A stretch of 64,000 nucleotides of DNA from Sphingomonas caseinilytica (GTDB taxonomy: Bacteria > Pseudomonadota > Alphaproteobacteria > Sphingomonadales > Sphingomonadaceae), in the NCBI RefSeq assembly GCF_023516455.1, contig NZ_JAMGBA010000002.1, positions 1,001,866 through 1,065,865 on the forward strand, in the 5' to 3' direction. Within the stretch, counting starts at the first letter, position 1. Every line of letters begins with the position of its first letter. Shown one piece after another: positions 8,469 to 20,402 of this stretch. The notes beneath the pieces were generated by a model. The model saw only the letters and a program-made list of their open reading frames with translations, had not been told where the DNA came from and ran no database searches. The position numbers were made by a program, and so were the translations under genes.

Positions 8469-8726
8469 TCAGCCCTTAACTTCGACGCCGTCCTTGGCCC
8501 AGACCAAGTCGACATCAACGCCCTGATCGGTCCACTGCTCGCGCGTCCAGCATTTGATCCGCTCAATGTGAGTGCCCGTGAACGGATCAACTCGAAGACA
8601 ATATAGAGCGTCCGGACCTGCGGCAGGCGCGCTGGCGCTCGGTTCCCCTTGGGGCTGACTTGCCGACAGCGGCGAGGCGGCAGCAACGATCAGGCTGAGA
8701 GCCATGGCGGATAGCTTGAGTGCCAT
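8469..8726 (-). CDS. Small exported protein
   Basis: An 85-residue protein with a signal peptide (LSAMALSLIVAAASPLSA), a short Pro/Ala-rich linker and a compact C-terminal part with two cysteines (DALYCLRVDPFTGTHIERIKC can form one disulfide). It resembles short secreted proteins common in sphingomonads ending in WTREQWTDQGVDVD. The ATG at 8726 has AAGGAG seven bases upstream on this strand. It lies convergent to the sulfotransferase-like gene. Function unknown. Confidence 0.7.
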   Translation of the reverse strand: MALKLSAMALSLIVAAASPLSASQPQGEPSASAPAAGPDALYCLRVDPFTGTHIERIKCWTREQWTDQGVDVDLVWAKDGVEVKG

Positions 8727-8906
8727 GTCGTTTCTCCTTGAAACAAGGCTGGCATGCCCTTCCAACGCCCGGAGATTACCTCCAGTTGCGATCTGATGCG
8801 AGAGCTTGCAGCCGATCCGCCGAATCTTTCGACAAACGGCGCTTCCAGAGATTGCACCGTCGCGGTCGCGGCTTAAGGTGCCGCGAAACATCGAAGGGGT
8901 CAGGCA

Positions 8907-10190
8907 TTGCTTAAATTCTGGACGGGCGCGGTGGTTGCCGCGCTGGCCGCTACAGGCGCAAACGGCGCGCCAACCTATGTTCATGCGGGAAGGCTGATCG
9001 CGGTTCCGGGACAGGCGGTGCGCGGCCCCTCGACCGTAGTCGTTGACCAGGGCCGCATCGTTTCCGTCCAGGACGGCTATGTTGCGCCGACGGAGGCAGG
9101 CACCGCGGTAGTCGACCTCAAGGACAAGACCGTGCTTCCCGGACTGATCGACAGCCATGTCCACCTGTCGTCGGATCGTGGCGGCGAGCAGGCTTTGTTG
9201 GCGAACTTCAGGGACGACCAGCCGCTGCAAGCTTTCGAAGCGCAGATGAACGGCATGAAGACGCTGCGTGCCGGATTTACCACCGTTCGTAACCTTGGGG
9301 ACGAGGGCAATACGCTGGCACTTCGGGAAGCCATCAAGCGCGGCTGGGTCCAGGGACCGCGTATCGTTGATGCAGCCCGGTCCATCTCCACTACCGGCGG
9401 CCACATGGATGGGCGCGGGTCGCTCAATGACGAGATTGTCGCTCACTTGCCCGATCCCGAAAATCTCTGCGACAGCGTCGAAAGCTGCCGCCGCGTGGTC
9501 AGGCGGCAGATCGATCGCGGCGCGGACGTGATCAAGTTTGCAACGACCGGTGGGGTCAACAGCGGCACCGGCCTCGCCACCCGCATGTATGAGGATGAGG
9601 CGAAGGCGCTCGTGGACACGGCGCACGCCTATGGCCGCAAGGTTGCGGTGCACGCCCATGGCGCCGACGGCATCAAGCTTGCACTTAAAGCCGGCGCGGA
9701 CTCGATCGAGCACGGCACTGTCATGGACGATGAAATCATCAAGCTGATGAAAGCCAAAGGCACCTATTATGTGCCGACTCTTTCGACCGTGAACGGCTAT
9801 CTTGAGCGGCTGGCCAAGGATCCCAACGCCTATACGGGCGCCGTCAAGCAGCAGATCGAATGGCGTATCGGCATCACGGGGCAATCGCTTCTGAAGGCCT
9901 ATCCCGCCGGCGTGAAGATTGCCTACGGAACGGACGCAGGCGTCTCGAAGCACGGTCGCAACGCCGACGAATTCGAGCTTCTGGTGAAATATGGGATGCC
10001 GCCGGTCGAGGCGCTGAAGGCAGCGACGGTAAACGCAGCGGATCTATTGGGCTTGTCGAGCGAAGTCGGAACCATCGAAGCTGGGAAGAGCGCGGATTTG
10101 ATCGCGGTTACCGGCGATCCCCTTCAGGACGTAACCGTCCTTAAAAAAGTCGATTATGTCATGGTCCGCGGCGATGAGGTCGTTCGGTAA
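8907..10190 (+). CDS. Exported amidohydrolase, paralogue 2
   Basis: Same superfamily as the gene at 3974-5254; 427 residues. It starts with TTG at 8907 and a signal peptide (LKFWTGAVVAALAATGANGA). The metal site is intact: HVH in LIDSHVHLSS, Lys in DVIKFATTGGV, His in VHAHGADG and SIEHGTV, Asp in YGTDAGVSKHG. It also carries the CDSVESC cysteine pair of imidazolonepropionase-like periplasmic peptidase relatives. The 180-base upstream region has no other gene. It is probably a secreted or periplasmic hydrolase of peptide or cyclic amide substrates. Confidence 0.85.
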   Translation: MLKFWTGAVVAALAATGANGAPTYVHAGRLIAVPGQAVRGPSTVVVDQGRIVSVQDGYVAPTEAGTAVVDLKDKTVLPGLIDSHVHLSSDRGGEQALLANFRDDQPLQAFEAQMNGMKTLRAGFTTVRNLGDEGNTLALREAIKRGWVQGPRIVDAARSISTTGGHMDGRGSLNDEIVAHLPDPENLCDSVESCRRVVRRQIDRGADVIKFATTGGVNSGTGLATRMYEDEAKALVDTAHAYGRKVAVHAHGADGIKLALKAGADSIEHGTVMDDEIIKLMKAKGTYYVPTLSTVNGYLERLAKDPNAYTGAVKQQIEWRIGITGQSLLKAYPAGVKIAYGTDAGVSKHGRNADEFELLVKYGMPPVEALKAATVNAADLLGLSSEVGTIEAGKSADLIAVTGDPLQDVTVLKKVDYVMVRGDEVVR

Positions 10191-10357
10191 AGCGTAAGTG
10201 GGCTCATCCTCGGCCATGCGGTGCTGCAAGCATCCCTGGTAAATGTCATTTCTGCACCACTGGATGGAAATCCTCCATCAATGCGAATTGGCGGTTGCTC
10301 ATAAGCCCTTAATATTTATGCTGATTATATCAAAGCTAGAGTTCAGCTAAATGGGGT

Positions 10358-10747
10358 ATGGGGTTGCCACCGAACTATCTTGCGGCTCTCGTCGCGTTGG
10401 CGATGATCTCGGCAACTGGGGGTGCCCACGGAATGAATCAATCGAAGAGCCGCGCGGTGACCTGCAGTGTTGTTGGCGCGGAGAAGTTGCTCGCCGATGC
10501 TGGGGGACCAGCAAGTCTGTGCGAGCTGGTCAAGATTGCCGCCGCCGCCGCCGCGCCCGGCGTGCCCTTCGCCGTGGAAATTCGATCGCCGTCTGCACAC
10601 ACCTTGGCCGCGAGGATCAGCTTGCCTGATGGCCGTGTCCTGCCCGACCTCAATATTACGATTAATGACCGCGTGATGGATCGGGGTTCGATCGAGCGGT
10701 TTGCAAGCGCGATTGCAAGCCGGGTGGAAGAGACGAGCCGTCGGTGA
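10358..10747 (+). CDS. Hypothetical exported protein
   Basis: A 129-residue protein with an N-terminal hydrophobic segment (LAALVALAMISATGGAHG), probably a signal peptide. An Ala-rich helix (VKIAAAAAAPGVPF) follows, then a beta-like part (FAVEIRSPSAHTLAARISL) and a polar end. One Cys pair (CSVVG...SLCEL) could form a disulfide. Upstream is AT-rich (10300-10345). No family recognised; it precedes the metalloprotease by 84 bases on the same strand, so a link to protease secretion or inhibition can be asked but not claimed. Confidence 0.55.
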   Translation: MGLPPNYLAALVALAMISATGGAHGMNQSKSRAVTCSVVGAEKLLADAGGPASLCELVKIAAAAAAPGVPFAVEIRSPSAHTLAARISLPDGRVLPDLNITINDRVMDRGSIERFASAIASRVEETSRR

Positions 10748-10831
10748 GAAAATACAGGTATTGGCAGCCATAACTAATAATTGACGATAGTTCCGTAGCG
10801 AAAAATCTGAAAGCTTGGTCGAGGGGGTAAT

Positions 10832-13618
10832 GTGGTAGACGTTCCGGGTAACAGTACGACGACCCGCAGCATTTCGGTTGGCGGAACGGTCACCGATAGC
10901 CTCGAAGTTGCTGGAGACCACGACTGGTTTCAGATTCAATTGACGGCGGGACAGTCCATCAGCGTCGCGCTAGACGGTTTAACGCTGATCGATCCTTATC
11001 TTCGGATAAGGGATTCCAGTGGCAACATCATCTTTGAAAACGATGACATCACTTCTGGTATAAACCGGGACTCTTTGCTGGGTTTTACCGCTACCTATAC
11101 CGGTACCTATTATATCGACGTTGGGGCGTGGGATCCTCCGCCCGATAGCCCTGATTACCCTGGCTACACGGGGACCTACCAACTTAGCGTCGAAACCTAT
11201 ACGCCTCCTCCAGTCGGCACGGTCGATCAACTCGCCGATTATCTCGTTGACGGTTACTGGGGCGGAGAATCGCGCCATTTCGATGTCGCGCCCGGCGGCT
11301 CGATAACGGTGAACCTGACGGCTCTAACGGCGCCGGCTCGGACGCTCGCATTGGCGGCGCTTGCCACATGGACGGACATCATCGGAATTACATTCGTACA
11401 AGTTGCAACAGGTGGCCAAATCACTTTCGACGACAATGAGGAAGGGGCGTTCAGTAACAGCATTTGGTCTAACGGAATCATTACCAGTTCCCACGTCAAC
11501 GTTTCCGTCGACTGGTTGGCCGACTATGGGACGTCGCTGAACGGCTATTCGTTTCAGACATATGTCCATGAGATCGGCCACGCGCTCGGACTAGGTCATC
11601 AGGGCGGGTACAATGGCGATGCCAGCTATCCGTTCGAGGCCGTTTTTTTGAATGACGGCTGGCCACTGTCCGTAATGTCTTACTTCGACCAGATCGATAA
11701 TACTTACTTTGCAGGCCAAGGCTTCGATTTCAATTATGTCGTCACACCGATGATGGCCGACATCCTGGCCATGTCGATGCTATATGGTCTGTCAACGACA
11801 ACCCGGGCAGGCAATACGACCTATGGGCCCAGCTGGTCGTCAACCATGGGCGCGCTTTGCATTTTCGATAGTGGAGGCGTCGATACCATCGATGTGTCCG
11901 GTTTGGCCGGATCGCATCTCATCAACCTCAATCCGGGCACCTTTTCAAACGTGCTGGGCGAGGAAGGCAACGTCAGCATCGCTTTCGGCGTAAGTATCGA
12001 GAATGCGATTGGCGGGGCCGGCGATGACACGCTGATCGGCAACGCTGCGAACAATGTCTTGAATGGGGGAGCAGGCGAGGATGTCGTTTCCTACGAGACT
12101 GCAACCGCTGCAGTGCAAGTCGACCTTAGGACCACGGCCCAGCAAAATACGGTTGGAGCAGGCCTCGACACGTTGAGCGGGTTCGAGCGGCTGATCGGCT
12201 CCGCATATGGCGATACGCTCACCGGCACCTCGACTACGCTCAAAATTAACGGCGGCGATGGCAACGACGTTATCATCAGCACTGGGGCGGGCGACCATCG
12301 TTTGTTTGGCGACGGTGGAGACGATCGGTTCGTCCCGGGCCAGGGTAACGACTGGATGATCGGCGGGGACGGCTTCGATACCGTCGATTACGGTGGCGCA
12401 GCCGGTTCGATCTATGCCGTCACCAACGGTTCCGGCGCCAATACCGGCAATTCGGGGTTCGATACCATCAGCGTCGAGAAGCTCATCGGGTCGAATTTCG
12501 ATGACACGCTCTGGGCATGGGAGGTCGGCCACCAGGTTTGGGGAGGGGCCGGCAATGACACGCTGAAGGGTTCCTGGCTGGGATCTAGTCAGCTTTATGG
12601 CGGATCCGGCAATGACATATACGAAGTTCGCCATTCGGCTAGCCAGGTCATCGAAGCGGCCGGCGAAGGCATCGACCTGGTCATGGCGGAAGCCAATTTC
12701 ACGCTCAGCGCGAATGTTGAAAATCTCACCCTCGTGCAGCCGATTTACGATCCCTACGGCGGCGCGGCGCTGCAACCACCACCTTTCGATGATTTCTCGG
12801 GAACCGGAAACAATCTAGCGAACGTGATCACCGGCAATCGCGGCGACAATATACTCTCCGGAATGGCGGGCTTGGACACGCTTACCGGCGGTGAAGGGAA
12901 TGATATATTCCGGGACACGGCGGCGGGCCTGAACGGCGACACGATCACCGATTTTGCGGTTGGCGACAGGATTGTCATTAGCGACGCCAGCCTGGCGGGG
13001 TTCAGTTTCTCGCTGTCGGGGTCAACCCTGACCTATACAGGTGGCACGCTGACCCTGTCTGGGGTCAGCGGCATGCTGGTTGCCTCGGCGGCGGCCGGCG
13101 GGGTCCAGTTGACCTTGAAGACATCGTCCAACGACGCCCGCAACGACTTCAACGGCGACGGCCGCAGCGATATTTTGTGGCGCAACGACAATGGACAGAT
13201 GACCAACTGGCTGGGCGAGGCCGATGGCGGCTTTGCCTACAACGATGCCAACGCCGCCAACGTCATCGCCACCGACTGGCACATTGCCGGGGTTGGCGAC
13301 TTCAACGGCGACGGCCGCGACGACATATTGTGGCGCCGGGACAATGGGCAGATGACCAACTGGCTGGGCGAGGCCGATGGCGGCTTTGCCTACAACGATG
13401 CCAATGCCGCCAACGTCATCGCCACCGACTGGCGCATTGCCGGGGTTGGCGACTTCAACGGCGACGGCCGCGACGACATATTGTGGCGCCGGGACAATGG
13501 GCAGATGACCAACTGGCTGGGCGAGGCCGATGGCGGCTTTGCCTACAACGACGCCAATGCCGCCAACGTCATCGCCACCGACTGGCACGTACAGCCATCC
13601 GAAATCCTGTGGATGTGA
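10832..13618 (+). CDS. RTX-type M10 metalloprotease with PPC and FG-GAP/VCBS domains
   Basis: A 928-residue secreted serralysin-like protease. Residues about 14-115 match a pre-peptidase C-terminal (PPC) domain (AGDHDWFQIQL, GTYYIDVG). The catalytic part holds HEIGHALGLGH at residues 246-256 (zinc ligands His246, His250, His256) and the Met-turn SVMSYF. From about 395 come glycine/aspartate nonapeptides (GGAGDDTLIG, GGDGNDVI) that bind calcium and form beta-rolls. The end has three FNGDGRxDILWR repeats. There is no Sec signal, which fits type I secretion, but no ABC exporter genes lie nearby. It starts with GTG at 10832 after GAGGGGG. Confidence 0.9.
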   Translation: MVDVPGNSTTTRSISVGGTVTDSLEVAGDHDWFQIQLTAGQSISVALDGLTLIDPYLRIRDSSGNIIFENDDITSGINRDSLLGFTATYTGTYYIDVGAWDPPPDSPDYPGYTGTYQLSVETYTPPPVGTVDQLADYLVDGYWGGESRHFDVAPGGSITVNLTALTAPARTLALAALATWTDIIGITFVQVATGGQITFDDNEEGAFSNSIWSNGIITSSHVNVSVDWLADYGTSLNGYSFQTYVHEIGHALGLGHQGGYNGDASYPFEAVFLNDGWPLSVMSYFDQIDNTYFAGQGFDFNYVVTPMMADILAMSMLYGLSTTTRAGNTTYGPSWSSTMGALCIFDSGGVDTIDVSGLAGSHLINLNPGTFSNVLGEEGNVSIAFGVSIENAIGGAGDDTLIGNAANNVLNGGAGEDVVSYETATAAVQVDLRTTAQQNTVGAGLDTLSGFERLIGSAYGDTLTGTSTTLKINGGDGNDVIISTGAGDHRLFGDGGDDRFVPGQGNDWMIGGDGFDTVDYGGAAGSIYAVTNGSGANTGNSGFDTISVEKLIGSNFDDTLWAWEVGHQVWGGAGNDTLKGSWLGSSQLYGGSGNDIYEVRHSASQVIEAAGEGIDLVMAEANFTLSANVENLTLVQPIYDPYGGAALQPPPFDDFSGTGNNLANVITGNRGDNILSGMAGLDTLTGGEGNDIFRDTAAGLNGDTITDFAVGDRIVISDASLAGFSFSLSGSTLTYTGGTLTLSGVSGMLVASAAAGGVQLTLKTSSNDARNDFNGDGRSDILWRNDNGQMTNWLGEADGGFAYNDANAANVIATDWHIAGVGDFNGDGRDDILWRRDNGQMTNWLGEADGGFAYNDANAANVIATDWRIAGVGDFNGDGRDDILWRRDNGQMTNWLGEADGGFAYNDANAANVIATDWHVQPSEILWM
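13145..13603 (+). repeat. Three tandem 153-bp FG-GAP-type repeats
   Basis: Copies begin at 13145, 13298 and 13451, exactly 153 bp (51 codons) apart. Copies 2 and 3 differ at only a couple of bases; copy 1 differs at several more. Each encodes DFNGDGR-DILWR...MTNWLGEADGGFAYNDANAA. The near identity indicates recent tandem duplication or gene conversion. Confidence 0.95.
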
Positions 13619-13827
13619 GGGTGGCCGGGTCTCCGGTTGACCTCACAGCCATTCCCACTTAATGGGCCGCACGTCCGTGACGTTGCGATTCTTCGCTAGT
13701 CCTCCGGGCAGAGCTGAACATTGCTCAACGACGTGAAGGCCGGGTGGCCCTGGGGCTGCCAGGTGTTCACGCTTTTGCGTTGCGCAAAGTAACCGCCGGA
13801 TTTCCGGCAACGAAAGGTGAAGGCTTC

Positions 13828-14199
13828 ATGCCGACGATTAACCAGCTGATCCGCAAGGGTCGCGAACCGCAGAAGGCCAAGTCGAAGGTCCCTGCGATGG
13901 AGCAGAACCCGCAGAAGCGCGGCGTCTGCACCCGTGTCTATACCACTACCCCGAAGAAGCCGAACTCGGCGCTGCGCAAGGTCGCCAAGGTCCGCCTGAC
14001 CAACAGCCGCGAGGTCATCAGCTACATTCCGGGTGAGGGCCACAACCTGCAGGAGCACTCGGTTGTGCTCATCCGCGGCGGCCGTGTGCGCGACCTTCCG
14101 GGTGTGCGTTACCACGTGCTTCGCGGCGTCCTCGACACGCAGGGCGTGAAGGACCGCAAGCAGTCCCGTTCGAAGTACGGCGCCAAGCGCCCGAAATAA
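13828..14199 (+). CDS. rpsL: 30S ribosomal protein S12
   Basis: S12 sits at the decoding centre of the small subunit. The 123-residue protein begins [11 protein letters not shown] and carries [11 protein letters not shown] with the wild-type Lys43. Position 88 is arginine ([13 protein letters not shown]), where most bacteria have lysine; K88R is a known streptomycin resistance substitution. The true ATG is 13828; the longer in-frame upstream ORF is leader. It is first gene of the str operon, preceded by about 200 bases containing a GCCGGATTTCCGGC hairpin at 13795-13815 but no recognisable gene. Confidence 0.97.
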   Translation: MPTINQLIRKGREPQKAKSKVPAMEQNPQKRGVCTRVYTTTPKKPNSALRKVAKVRLTNSREVISYIPGEGHNLQEHSVVLIRGGRVRDLPGVRYHVLRGVLDTQGVKDRKQSRSKYGAKRPK

Positions 14200-14258
14200 G
14201 CTGGTTCGTCGGTCGCGCCGCCCGCTGTGCAGGCGCACCGCTCTGAAAGGATTTTCCA

Positions 14259-14729
14259 ATGTCCCGTCGTCGTCGCCCAGAAAAGCGCGTCATTCTTCCC
14301 GATCCGAAGTTCGGGGATATCGTTCTGTCGAAGTTCATGAATTCGGTCATGCTCGACGGCAAGAAGTCGGTCGCCGAGAGCATCGTTTACGGCGCCCTCG
14401 ACAATGTCGAGCAGCGTCTGAAGAAGGATCCCCTCCAGGTCTTTCACGATGCGCTCAACAATGTGAAGCCCGGCATCGAAGTCCGCAGCCGCCGCGTCGG
14501 CGGTGCGACCTACCAGGTCCCGGTCGAAGTTCGCACCGAGCGCGCCCAGGCCCTCGCGATCCGCTGGCTGATCTCGGCCGCGCGTTCGCGTTCGGAGAAG
14601 ACCATGGCCGGCCGTCTGTCGGGTGAGCTGATGGACGCGTCGCAGAACCGCGGAAACGCGGTGAAGAAGCGCGAAGACACGCACCGCATGGCGGAAGCGA
14701 ACCGCGCCTTCTCGCACTACCGCTGGTAA
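14259..14729 (+). CDS. rpsG: 30S ribosomal protein S7
   Basis: Primary rRNA-binding protein that nucleates the 30S head, contacting the E-site tRNA. 156 residues, standard length: [20 protein letters not shown], the conserved [13 protein letters not shown] and [17 protein letters not shown] segments, and a C-terminal NRAFSHYRW. It follows rpsL by 59 bases in the usual str order. In enterobacteria S7 represses this operon by binding the rpsL-rpsG spacer; whether that holds here is not shown. Confidence 0.97.
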   Translation: MSRRRRPEKRVILPDPKFGDIVLSKFMNSVMLDGKKSVAESIVYGALDNVEQRLKKDPLQVFHDALNNVKPGIEVRSRRVGGATYQVPVEVRTERAQALAIRWLISAARSRSEKTMAGRLSGELMDASQNRGNAVKKREDTHRMAEANRAFSHYRW

Positions 14730-14746
14730 AAACCGTACCTATATTC

Positions 14747-14772
14747 AGGGGGATCGGCCCGGCCGACCCCCT
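14747..14772 (+). other. Hairpin in rpsG-fusA spacer
   Basis: AGGGGG (14747-14752) pairs with CCCCCT (14767-14772), with further CGG/CCG pairing inside. There is no U-tract, so an RNA-stabilising or processing hairpin between rpsG and fusA is more likely than a terminator. Confidence 0.5.
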
Positions 14773-14792
14773 GCAACACTAAGGAATCTGAA

Positions 14793-16886
<2,094 letters not shown>

Positions 16887-16959
16887 CCGAAAAATTGTGG
16901 CTATGGGCGCGCTCGCACTGGGCGGGCCGCCCGGAATTTAAACGAAGAAGAGGCGTAAA

Positions 16960-18150
16960 ATGGCGAAGGCAAAATTCGAGCGGAATAAGCCGCATTGCAA
17001 CATCGGCACCATCGGTCACGTCGACCACGGCAAGACCTCGCTGACCGCAGCGATCACCAAGGTCCTGGCTGAGACCGGCGGCGCGACCTTCGTCGATTAT
17101 GCGAACATCGATAAGGCTCCGGAAGAGCGCGAGCGCGGCATCACCATCTCGACCGCTCACGTCGAGTATGAGACCGGCGCGCGCCACTATGCGCACGTCG
17201 ATTGCCCGGGCCACGCCGACTATGTGAAGAACATGATCACCGGCGCCGCGCAGATGGACGGCGCGATCCTCGTCGTGTCCGCCGCTGACGGCCCGATGCC
17301 GCAGACCAAGGAGCACATCCTGCTCGCCAAGCAGGTCGGCGTTCCGACCATGGTCGTCTTCCTGAACAAGGTCGACCAGGTTGACGATCCCGAGCTGCTC
17401 GAGCTGGTCGAACTGGAAATCCGCGAAGAGCTTTCGAAGCGTGATTTCGACGGCGACAATATTCCGATCATCGCGGGTTCGGCTCTCGCCGCCCTCGAAG
17501 ACAGCAATGACGAAATCGGCAAGCAGGCGATCCTGAAGCTGATGGCTGCTGTCGACGAGTGGATCCCGCAGCCGGAGCGTCCGCTGGACAAGCCGTTCCT
17601 GATGCCGATCGAAGACGTGTTCTCGATCTCGGGCCGCGGCACTGTCGTGACCGGCCGCGTCGAAACCGGCATCTGCAAGGTTGGCGACGAAGTCGAAATC
17701 GTCGGCATCCGCGACACCCAGAAGACGGTCGTCACCGGCGTCGAAATGTTCCGCAAGCTGCTCGATCAGGGCCAGGCCGGCGACAACATCGGCGCGCTGA
17801 TCCGCGGCGTCGGCCGTGAAGACGTTGAGCGTGGTCAAGTTCTGTGCAAGCCCGGCTCCATCAAGCCGCACACGGACTTCTCGGCCGAAGTTTACGTCCT
17901 GTCGAAGGACGAGGGCGGCCGTCACACGCCGTTCTTCGCCAACTACCGTCCGCAGTTCTACTTCCGCACGACCGACGTGACGGGCGAAGTAGTGCTTCCG
18001 GAAGGCACCGAGATGGTCATGCCGGGCGACAACGTCACCCTCGGCGTGAAGCTGATCGCTCCGATCGCCATGGACCAGGGCCTGCGCTTCGCAATCCGCG
18101 AAGGTGGCCGGACCGTCGGCGCAGGGGTTGTCGGTTCGATCTCGAAGTAA
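16960..18150 (+). CDS. tuf: Elongation factor Tu
   Basis: GTPase that delivers aminoacyl-tRNA to the ribosome. 396 residues with [49 protein letters not shown] and domain 2/3 signatures such as [13 protein letters not shown] and RTTDVTGEV. It is the last str-operon gene and is followed by a candidate terminator at 18159-18212. A second tuf copy, common in proteobacteria, is not in this window. Confidence 0.98.
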   Translation: MAKAKFERNKPHCNIGTIGHVDHGKTSLTAAITKVLAETGGATFVDYANIDKAPEERERGITISTAHVEYETGARHYAHVDCPGHADYVKNMITGAAQMDGAILVVSAADGPMPQTKEHILLAKQVGVPTMVVFLNKVDQVDDPELLELVELEIREELSKRDFDGDNIPIIAGSALAALEDSNDEIGKQAILKLMAAVDEWIPQPERPLDKPFLMPIEDVFSISGRGTVVTGRVETGICKVGDEVEIVGIRDTQKTVVTGVEMFRKLLDQGQAGDNIGALIRGVGREDVERGQVLCKPGSIKPHTDFSAEVYVLSKDEGGRHTPFFANYRPQFYFRTTDVTGEVVLPEGTEMVMPGDNVTLGVKLIAPIAMDQGLRFAIREGGRTVGAGVVGSISK

Positions 18151-18158
18151 TATAGGGC

Positions 18159-18212
18159 GCGGGCCGCGCGATTCTCCGCAAGCGAGATAGCACGGCCCGC
18201 AACCAGTTTTTT
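18159..18212 (+). terminator. Candidate Rho-independent terminator after tuf
   Basis: GCGGGCCG (18159-18166) pairs perfectly with CGGCCCGC (18193-18200), and a T6 run follows at 18207-18212. The 26-base loop and the six-base gap before the T run make it a moderate call. It would separate the str operon from the S10 operon that starts at rpsJ. Confidence 0.55.
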
Positions 18213-18321
18213 CGTTAAGCGCGGCGTCGGCCGAACGGCCAGTGTCGCGCTTGGCTTTTTATGTAAGGGCAATGCCTTCCTGGAAGGCGGCGCTCAGGCT
18301 CTTTCGCATCGGTAAGTGGAC

Positions 18322-18633
18322 ATGGAAACGCAAAACATCCGGATTCGTCTCAAGGCTTTCGACCATCGCGTGCTCGATCAGGCTACTGGGGACATCGCCG
18401 ACACCGCACGGCGTACGGGTGCACTCATTCGCGGTCCCATTCCGCTGCCGACGCGCATCGAGAAGTTCACCGTGAACCGCTCGCCGCACATCGACAAGAA
18501 GTCGCGCGAGCAGTTTGAGGTCCGCACCTACAAGCGGCTCCTGGACATCGTCCAGCCGACGCCGCAGACGGTCGACGCTTTAATGAAGCTCGATCTCGCC
18601 GCGGGTGTAGACGTAGAGATCAGGCTGGCCTAA
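18322..18633 (+). CDS. rpsJ: 30S ribosomal protein S10
   Basis: S10 is a 30S head protein and, as NusE, an antitermination factor. 103 residues, [20 protein letters not shown] to [10 protein letters not shown], standard length. ATG at 18322 is preferred over an in-frame GTG two codons earlier because it gives the family N-terminus. It is the first gene of the S10 cluster. The 227-base gap to rplC is unusually large for this operon and is structured (see 18634-18860). Confidence 0.97.
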   Translation: METQNIRIRLKAFDHRVLDQATGDIADTARRTGALIRGPIPLPTRIEKFTVNRSPHIDKKSREQFEVRTYKRLLDIVQPTPQTVDALMKLDLAAGVDVEIRLA

Positions 18634-18860
18634 GGGGCTGGCACCGCGGCCAGATTCGGCCGCTGGTCCTGACTTAAGGACCTAGTCGAACCTTCCAGGA
18701 TCGACATCGGATCAAGGGATACCGCGGAACGGCCATAAGCCATTCCGGACTGCGTCCCCCGCATCCCGCGCTTCCGCGTGGGAATGGCCCAAGCGGGGCA
18801 CGCATTGTTTCATGGGCCGCACGCCCCTTTCTAGGAGGGGCCTCTGTAGGAGTGTGGATC
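18634..18860 (+). promoter_or_regulatory. Structured rpsJ-rplC spacer, candidate leader
   Basis: No gene. Visible stems: GCGGCC/GGCCGC at 18646-18663; an outer GCCATTCC (18739-18746) pairing with GGAATGGC (18781-18788) enclosing a CGCG-rich hairpin; and GCCCC/GGGGC around 18823-18841 just before the rplC ribosome site (AGGAG). Such a structured spacer in front of rplC-rplD suggests a promoter plus autoregulatory leader; L4 control of the S10 operon is known in enterobacteria but from a leader upstream of rpsJ. Confidence 0.45.
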
Positions 18861-19769
18861 ATGCGCACTGGCGTGATCGCTAAGAAGATGGGAATGACCC
18901 GCCTGTTCCAGGCGGACGGGCGCCACGTGCCCGTGACCGTCCTCCAGCTGGAGGATGTTCAGGTCATTGGCCGCCGCGAGATGGATCGCGACGGTTACAC
19001 CGCTGTGCAGCTTGGTGCTGGCACGGCCAAGGCAAAGAATGTCGCCAAGCCGCAGCGCGTCGCGTTCGGCAAGGCCCAGGTCGAGCCGAAGGCTCGCGTG
19101 GTCGAATTCCGCGTTGCCGAGGATGCGCTCCTCGACGTCGGCGCGACGATCAGCGCGGATCACTTCGTTGCCGGCCAGTATGTCGACATTTCGGGCGTCA
19201 CTCAGGGCAAGGGCTTCGCCGGCGCCATGAAGCGTTGGGGTTTCGGCGGTCTGCGCGCTACCCACGGCGTCTCGGTCTCGCACCGTTCGCACGGTTCGAC
19301 CGGTAACCGCCAGGATCCGGGCCGCGTCTTCAAGAACAAGAAGATGGCCGGCCACATGGGCGCCCGCAACCGCACCCAGCAGAACCTCGAGATCGTTCGC
19401 ACGGACGGCGCTCGCGGCCTCCTGTTCGTCAAGGGCTCGGTTCCGGGCCACAAGGGCAGCTGGCTGACCGTTTCCGACGCGATCAAGCTGCCGCTCGACG
19501 AGCGCGCTCCTTATCCGGCCGGCCTGGTCGTCCAGGGTGTCGAACTCGAAGTCGAGCACGCTCCGGCGGGCTTCGTCGATGACGCAGCGGTTCACGAGAT
19601 CCCGGCTCTGCCGAGCGATGAAGAAGTGAAGGCGATTGCCGCCGAGCAGGAAGCTGGCGCTATTGAGGCCGAAGCTGCTGCTGCCGAGGCGGAAGCCGAA
19701 GCAACTGAAACTCAGAACTCCGACGCTGAAGGCGACAAGCCGGCAGCCGACGAGAGCAAGGAAGGCTAA
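18861..19769 (+). CDS. rplC: 50S ribosomal protein L3 with acidic C-terminal extension
   Basis: L3 helps assemble the 50S and reaches the peptidyl transferase centre. Residues 1-235 are the normal protein: [16 protein letters not shown] start, [13 protein letters not shown], and the [19 protein letters not shown] loop with the glutamine that PrmB methylates in other bacteria. Residues about 236-302 are an added acidic Ala/Glu-rich tail ([15 protein letters not shown]), making the protein 302 residues versus the usual about 210. ATG at 18861 gives the family start. The tail is probably disordered. Confidence 0.96.
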   Translation: MRTGVIAKKMGMTRLFQADGRHVPVTVLQLEDVQVIGRREMDRDGYTAVQLGAGTAKAKNVAKPQRVAFGKAQVEPKARVVEFRVAEDALLDVGATISADHFVAGQYVDISGVTQGKGFAGAMKRWGFGGLRATHGVSVSHRSHGSTGNRQDPGRVFKNKKMAGHMGARNRTQQNLEIVRTDGARGLLFVKGSVPGHKGSWLTVSDAIKLPLDERAPYPAGLVVQGVELEVEHAPAGFVDDAAVHEIPALPSDEEVKAIAAEQEAGAIEAEAAAAEAEAEATETQNSDAEGDKPAADESKEG

Positions 19770-19772
19770 GCG

Positions 19773-20402
19773 ATGAAGGTCAAGGTTCAGACCCTCGACG
19801 CCAAGGCTGGCGGCGACATCCAGCTCGACGATGCCGTTTTCGGCGTCGAGCCGCGCGCCGACATCCTGCACCGCGTTGTTACGTGGCAGCTCATCAACCG
19901 CCGCGCCCCGGCGCGCGCTGCTCGTGAGCGTTCGGACGTCGCCCGCACCGGCAAGAAGTTCGGTCGCCAGAAGGGCGGCGGTACGGCTCGTCACGGCGAT
20001 CGCCGCGCTCCGATCTTCATCGGCGGCGGCAAGGCGCACGGTCCGCGGGCCCGCGTCTTCACTTCGAGCCTCAACAAGAAGGTTCGTGCGCTCGGCCTGA
20101 AGATGGCTCTGTCGGCGAAGGCGCAGGGCGGTCAGCTGATCGTTCTCGACAACCTCGACATGGGCACGGACGCGAAGACCAAGGCGCTCCAGGCGAAGCT
20201 CAGCAAGCTGGGCTTCGGCAAGACCGCGCTGGTCATCGACGGCGACGCGCTGAACGTCGGCTTCGCCCACGCTTCGGCCAACCTGCAGGGGCTCAACCTC
20301 ATGCCGGCGGTCGGTGCCAATGTGTACGACATCATGCGCCACGAGACGCTGGTCCTGACCCGCGCCGCGGTCGAAAAGCTGGAGGCCCGGTTCAATGGCT
20401 AA
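19773..20402 (+). CDS. rplD: 50S ribosomal protein L4
   Basis: L4 lines the peptide exit tunnel; in enterobacteria it also autoregulates the S10 operon. 209 residues with the basic tunnel loop [18 protein letters not shown] and the conserved [14 protein letters not shown]. It begins 3 bases after rplC and overlaps rplW by 8 bases (ATGGCTAA), implying translational coupling. Confidence 0.97.
   Translation: MKVKVQTLDAKAGGDIQLDDAVFGVEPRADILHRVVTWQLINRRAPARAARERSDVARTGKKFGRQKGGGTARHGDRRAPIFIGGGKAHGPRARVFTSSLNKKVRALGLKMALSAKAQGGQLIVLDNLDMGTDAKTKALQAKLSKLGFGKTALVIDGDALNVGFAHASANLQGLNLMPAVGANVYDIMRHETLVLTRAAVEKLEARFNG

Noticed and set aside
8727..9953. A long minus-strand frame running upstream of the small exported protein at 8469-8726.
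   Set aside because: Only the last 85 codons look like a protein with signal peptide and ribosome site; the rest is opposite the amidohydrolase.
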